DNA from: Pedinophyceae sp. YPF-701
Lineage: Eukaryota > Chlorophyta > Pedinophyceae
Length of the DNA stretch: 64,000 nucleotides
Assembly: GCA_916048055.1 (NCBI GenBank)
Contig: CAJZHL010000011.1
Coordinates: 558,001 to 622,000 of the forward strand
Direction of reading: 5' to 3'
Every line of letters starts with the position of its first letter. The stretch's first letter is position 1. The position numbers were made by a program, and so were the translations under genes. Under the pieces are notes generated by a model. The model had not been told where the DNA came from. It ran no database searches and worked only from the letters and a program-made list of their open reading frames with translations. Below are positions 61,028 through 64,000 of this stretch, piece after piece.

Positions 61028-61985
61028 GGTCTTATTTATTAGAGGTGGGTTGTATGGGTTACACACCACTTTGGCGCGCGATTGCGGCGCGCTCGCGGCT
61101 CGCACGGCCGCCGCGGGCGCGGCATGCGCGCACCCGAGGTGATTTACGTGATCTCCAGGCGCGCCGCGTCCACCGACGGTCATGTCGCGGAGCTACGACG
61201 CGAAGAGTGCAAAAGTTGATGGGTTACACGTGGGTTTCACACAGTTTGGCGGGCCGTGGCGCCGCCGTTGAGCGTGTCGGTGGAGTTTCCGCGGCACGAC
61301 AAATATGCTGACACTCGCGACTACCACCTGCGAGCGGGACAACGACGCCGACTGCAGATGTCGCGGCGATATCGCGGCTGAAATGGGTCTGATGACACTC
61401 TATATTTTATATACGGCAGCCCAGGGCGGCTTGCACCCTGCAGTCTCCGGCGTCGGACGCCCACGGGGCATGCGCAGGTAGCGCGCGTAGCAGCGAGCAC
61501 GCCTCGGCTGCTGCCTGGGGTCCAGCGGCAACAGTTGACCAGCTGAAACACAACAGCCTACCGGAACGACCTTAGCGACCCAGCGGAAGGCGCGCCTTAG
61601 CGACGAATGACTAGGACTTAGACCTTAGGTATTAGCGGCCAACCATGGAAGCGCAGCCAGCTGCTGGGTGCCAGTCGTGCATGCTTGTTGCCTGTGCTGT
61701 ACATACCGTTTTCGACGCTCCGGGCGGCCTGTGACCCCCTGTTTTGCACGCTGCGCGATACTCCGCATGCAGATGACGTGTCGCGAGCCCGCCGCGCGCC
61801 GGACGGGCGCTGGAACTGGCCGCCAGCGCGGTTGTTGTGCGTTGTTAAGGTGTGTCTCATCCGCGCTCCGCGCGGCGCTGTGCCGGAATTCGTGCCGCGT
61901 AGCTCGTGCGCCGCGTTGCCCTGCGTGTCGTGGACGCGCCGCAACGCCTGCTGAGCCGTTTAGCGACATGTGCAAATGCACTCCC
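61028..61985 (+). repeat. Satellite unit B, copy 1 (958 bp)
   Basis: It starts at the TTATTTATTAGAGGTGGG block, which recurs 958 bp later. Its second half contains CCTACCGGAACGACCTTAGCGAC and CATGGAAGCGCAGCCAGCTG, clearly related to the tail of unit A. B is therefore a diverged relative of A with a different head. Confidence 0.85.
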
Positions 61986-62232
61986 TCTATATTTATTAGA
62001 GGTGGGTTGTATGGGTTACACACCACTTTGGCGCGCGATTGCGGCGCGCTCGCGGCTCGCACGGCCGCCGCGGGCGCGGCATGCGCGCACCCGAGGTGAT
62101 TTACGTGATCTCCAGGCGCGCCGCGTCCACCGACGGTCATGTCGCGGAGCTACGACGCGAAGAGTGCAAAAGTTGATGGGTTACACGTGGGTTTCACACA
62201 GTTTGGCGGGCCGTGGCGCCGCCGTTGAGCGT
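61986..62232 (+). repeat. Satellite unit B, copy 2, partial
   Basis: It repeats the first 245 bp or so of unit B almost exactly. It is cut at GCCGCCGTTGAGCGT, where a new unit A begins. Confidence 0.88.
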
Positions 62233-63304
62233 ATTTTTAGAGAATGCCCCCAATGCCCCCAAGGGGTACTTTTCGGCCGCTGGCGGTCCGGTGTCCGCGA
62301 CCCCGGGGCGGAATGTGTTAGCGCTGTCGGCGTCCGACACCGGGACGTCCCACGAGGTGCGCGGCGGCACGTAGCGCGACCGGGCCGCGGAGCTACGGGC
62401 CGCCAAAGTGGCGGGGCTTGTCATCAGGGGGTGGATTTCGGGCTCTGGCGTCGCGGTGCGGGCGTTGGTGGTGCTGAATCGCGTGCCCTATTGGTGGAAT
62501 ACGCCGCCACGCCCGCCGCGGCAGCGAACGCGAGCAGCGCACGCGACACGGCGACGGTAGAGCGGAAAAGTGCGTGTGACATCGGCCGTCAGATACCAAC
62601 TTGGGTGACTCGGCAGTCACGAAACAGAGTCTAGTCGTGACTCGGCCAGATATATATCTGATCAAATATGCCTCGTGACTCGGAAGATACCCGTCAAATA
62701 GGCATATCTGCGCCTATTTGTCGGTGCACGCTTTCAAATATAGACCACGGCGGGCGCGAGACGGACCGGGTCGCGATGGTGACCGTGTGCGGTGACCGGG
62801 GGTCAGACCACAGGTCGGTGCGTCACCACGGCAACCCAGGGTCGGCTGCGGGGTGACGTCGTGCAGATGTCAGTCATCGAGCCGGAACAGCAGGAGCAGC
62901 AGTAGACCTGCCGGAACGACCTTAGCGACTGACAATTAGGACTAATAACGTTAGGTCTTAGCGACGTATCACGGAAGCGGGACCAGCTGTCCGGCGCGGG
63001 TGTCGCGTGTGCTGTGTTGTGCACATGTTGTCGTCTCTTGCGGGCGTTGCTGGGTCCGCTGCAGCCCGCAGCACCTGCCGTGCGTCGTGACGCGCCGCGG
63101 AGTGCCGCTCGGCGCGCACGGCGGACCCTCCGACCGGCTGCCAGCGCGGCTGTCGTGTGTTGTTGTGCTCCCTGTGTTGGCCGCGCTGCGCGCGGCGCTG
63201 CACCGCTTTTCGAGCCGCTCGACGCTTGCGCTGCGTACTGGTGCGTGCTGTGGACGCGCTGCAACGCTCGGCGGGCCGATTGGCGACGTTGTGTCCTCCT
63301 TATG
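62233..63304 (+). repeat. Satellite unit A, copy 4 (1,072 bp)
   Basis: A full-length unit A, almost identical to copies 1 and 2, begins directly inside the interrupted unit B. Confidence 0.92.
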
Positions 63305-64000
63305 ATTTTTAGAGAATGCCCCCAATGCCCCCAAGGGGTACTTTTCGGCCGCTGGCGGTCCGGTGTCCGCGACCCCGGGGCGGATTGTGTTAGCGCTGTC
63401 GGCGTCCGACACCGGGACGTCCCACGAGGTGCGCGGCGGCACGCAGCGCGACCGGGCCGCGGAGCTACGGGCCGCCAAAGTGGCGGGGCTTGTCATCAGG
63501 GGGTGGATTTCGGGCTCTGGCGTCGCGGTGCGGGCGTCGGTGGTGCTGAATCGCGTGCCCTATTGGTGGAATACGCCGCCACGCCCGCCGCGGCAGCGAA
63601 CGCGAGCAGCGCACGCGACACGGCGACGGTAGAGCGGAAAAGTGCGTGTGACATCGGCCGTCAGATACCAACTTGGGTGACTCGGCAGTCACGAAACAGA
63701 GTCTAGTCGTGACTCGGCCAGATATATATCTGATCAAATATGCCTCGTGACTCCGAAGATACCCGTCAAATAGGCATATCTGCGCCTATTTGTCGGTGCA
63801 CGCTTTCAAATATAGACCACGGCGGGCGCGAGACGGACCGGGTCGCGATGGTGACCGTGTGCGGTGACCGGGGGTCAGACCACAGGTCGGTGCGTCACCA
63901 CGGCAACCCAGGGTCGGCTGCGGGGTGACGTCGTGCAGATGTCAGTCATCGAGCCGGAACAGCAGGAGCAGCAGTAGACCTGCCGGAACGACCTTAGCGA
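63305..64000 (+). repeat. Satellite unit A, copy 5, cut by window end
   Basis: The first 696 bp of another unit A. The array therefore continues beyond the window. No telomeric TTTAGGG or TTTTAGGG repeat was seen before the edge. Confidence 0.92.

Overview
The window looks like the end of a nuclear chromosome, or a large chromosome arm, from a GC-rich, probably flagellated green alga. The evidence is a plastid-type ADP-glucose pyrophosphorylase small subunit, a BRM-like SNF2 ATPase, an NLA-like SPX-RING region and a plant-type complex III hinge protein. It also has an IFT22-like intraflagellar transport GTPase, and two TGTAA boxes shortly after stop codons, the usual chlorophyte poly(A) signal. 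No species can be named from the sequence alone. Genes carry few, short introns (about 70-250 bp). Donors are mostly GTGCG or GTGAG and acceptors mostly CAG. Because GC is so high, long spurious open frames lie antisense to almost every gene.

Layout. 496-10,324: IFT22-like GTPase (-), RUVBL2/reptin (+), a coiled-coil protein (-) and a WD40-like protein (+). 10,391-19,041: a 1,569-residue repeat-rich coiled-coil protein (-), an Arc1/AIMP1-type tRNA-binding protein (-) and a mitochondrial thiamine-pyrophosphate-type carrier (+). 19,134-28,549: a VPS13B-like lipid-transfer protein of about 3,018 residues (-). 28,953-34,312: SEH1 nucleoporin, a flavin monooxygenase and a CXXCXGXG zinc-finger coiled-coil protein (all -). 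35,366-38,222: AGPase small subunit (+) and QCR6 (-). 38,223-40,040: gene-poor, with one small C2H2-like frame. 40,041-42,131: a katanin-p60-like AAA ATPase (-) with an unusual N-terminus, whose 5' side touches a perfect 60-bp inverted repeat. 43,692-49,269: SWI/SNF ATPase (+). 49,717-54,131: a five-exon gene predicted to join SPX, RING, an SCP/FCP-type phosphatase and a PHOSPHO1-type phosphatase in one chain (+). 55,206-57,371: an LRR-RI protein that runs out at a sharp composition change. 58,127-64,000: a tandem satellite with a 1,072-bp A unit and a related 958-bp B unit, still running at the window edge and probably subtelomeric.

Most genes are unrelated housekeeping genes packed tail-to-tail (66-116 bp) or head-to-head (about 0.4-1.5 kb). 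The strongest candidate for something undescribed is the SPX-RING-HAD-HAD protein. It would put a phosphate/inositol-pyrophosphate sensor, a ubiquitin ligase module and two phosphatase domains into one polypeptide. Splice sites were placed by eye from phase and family alignment and may be off by a base or so.
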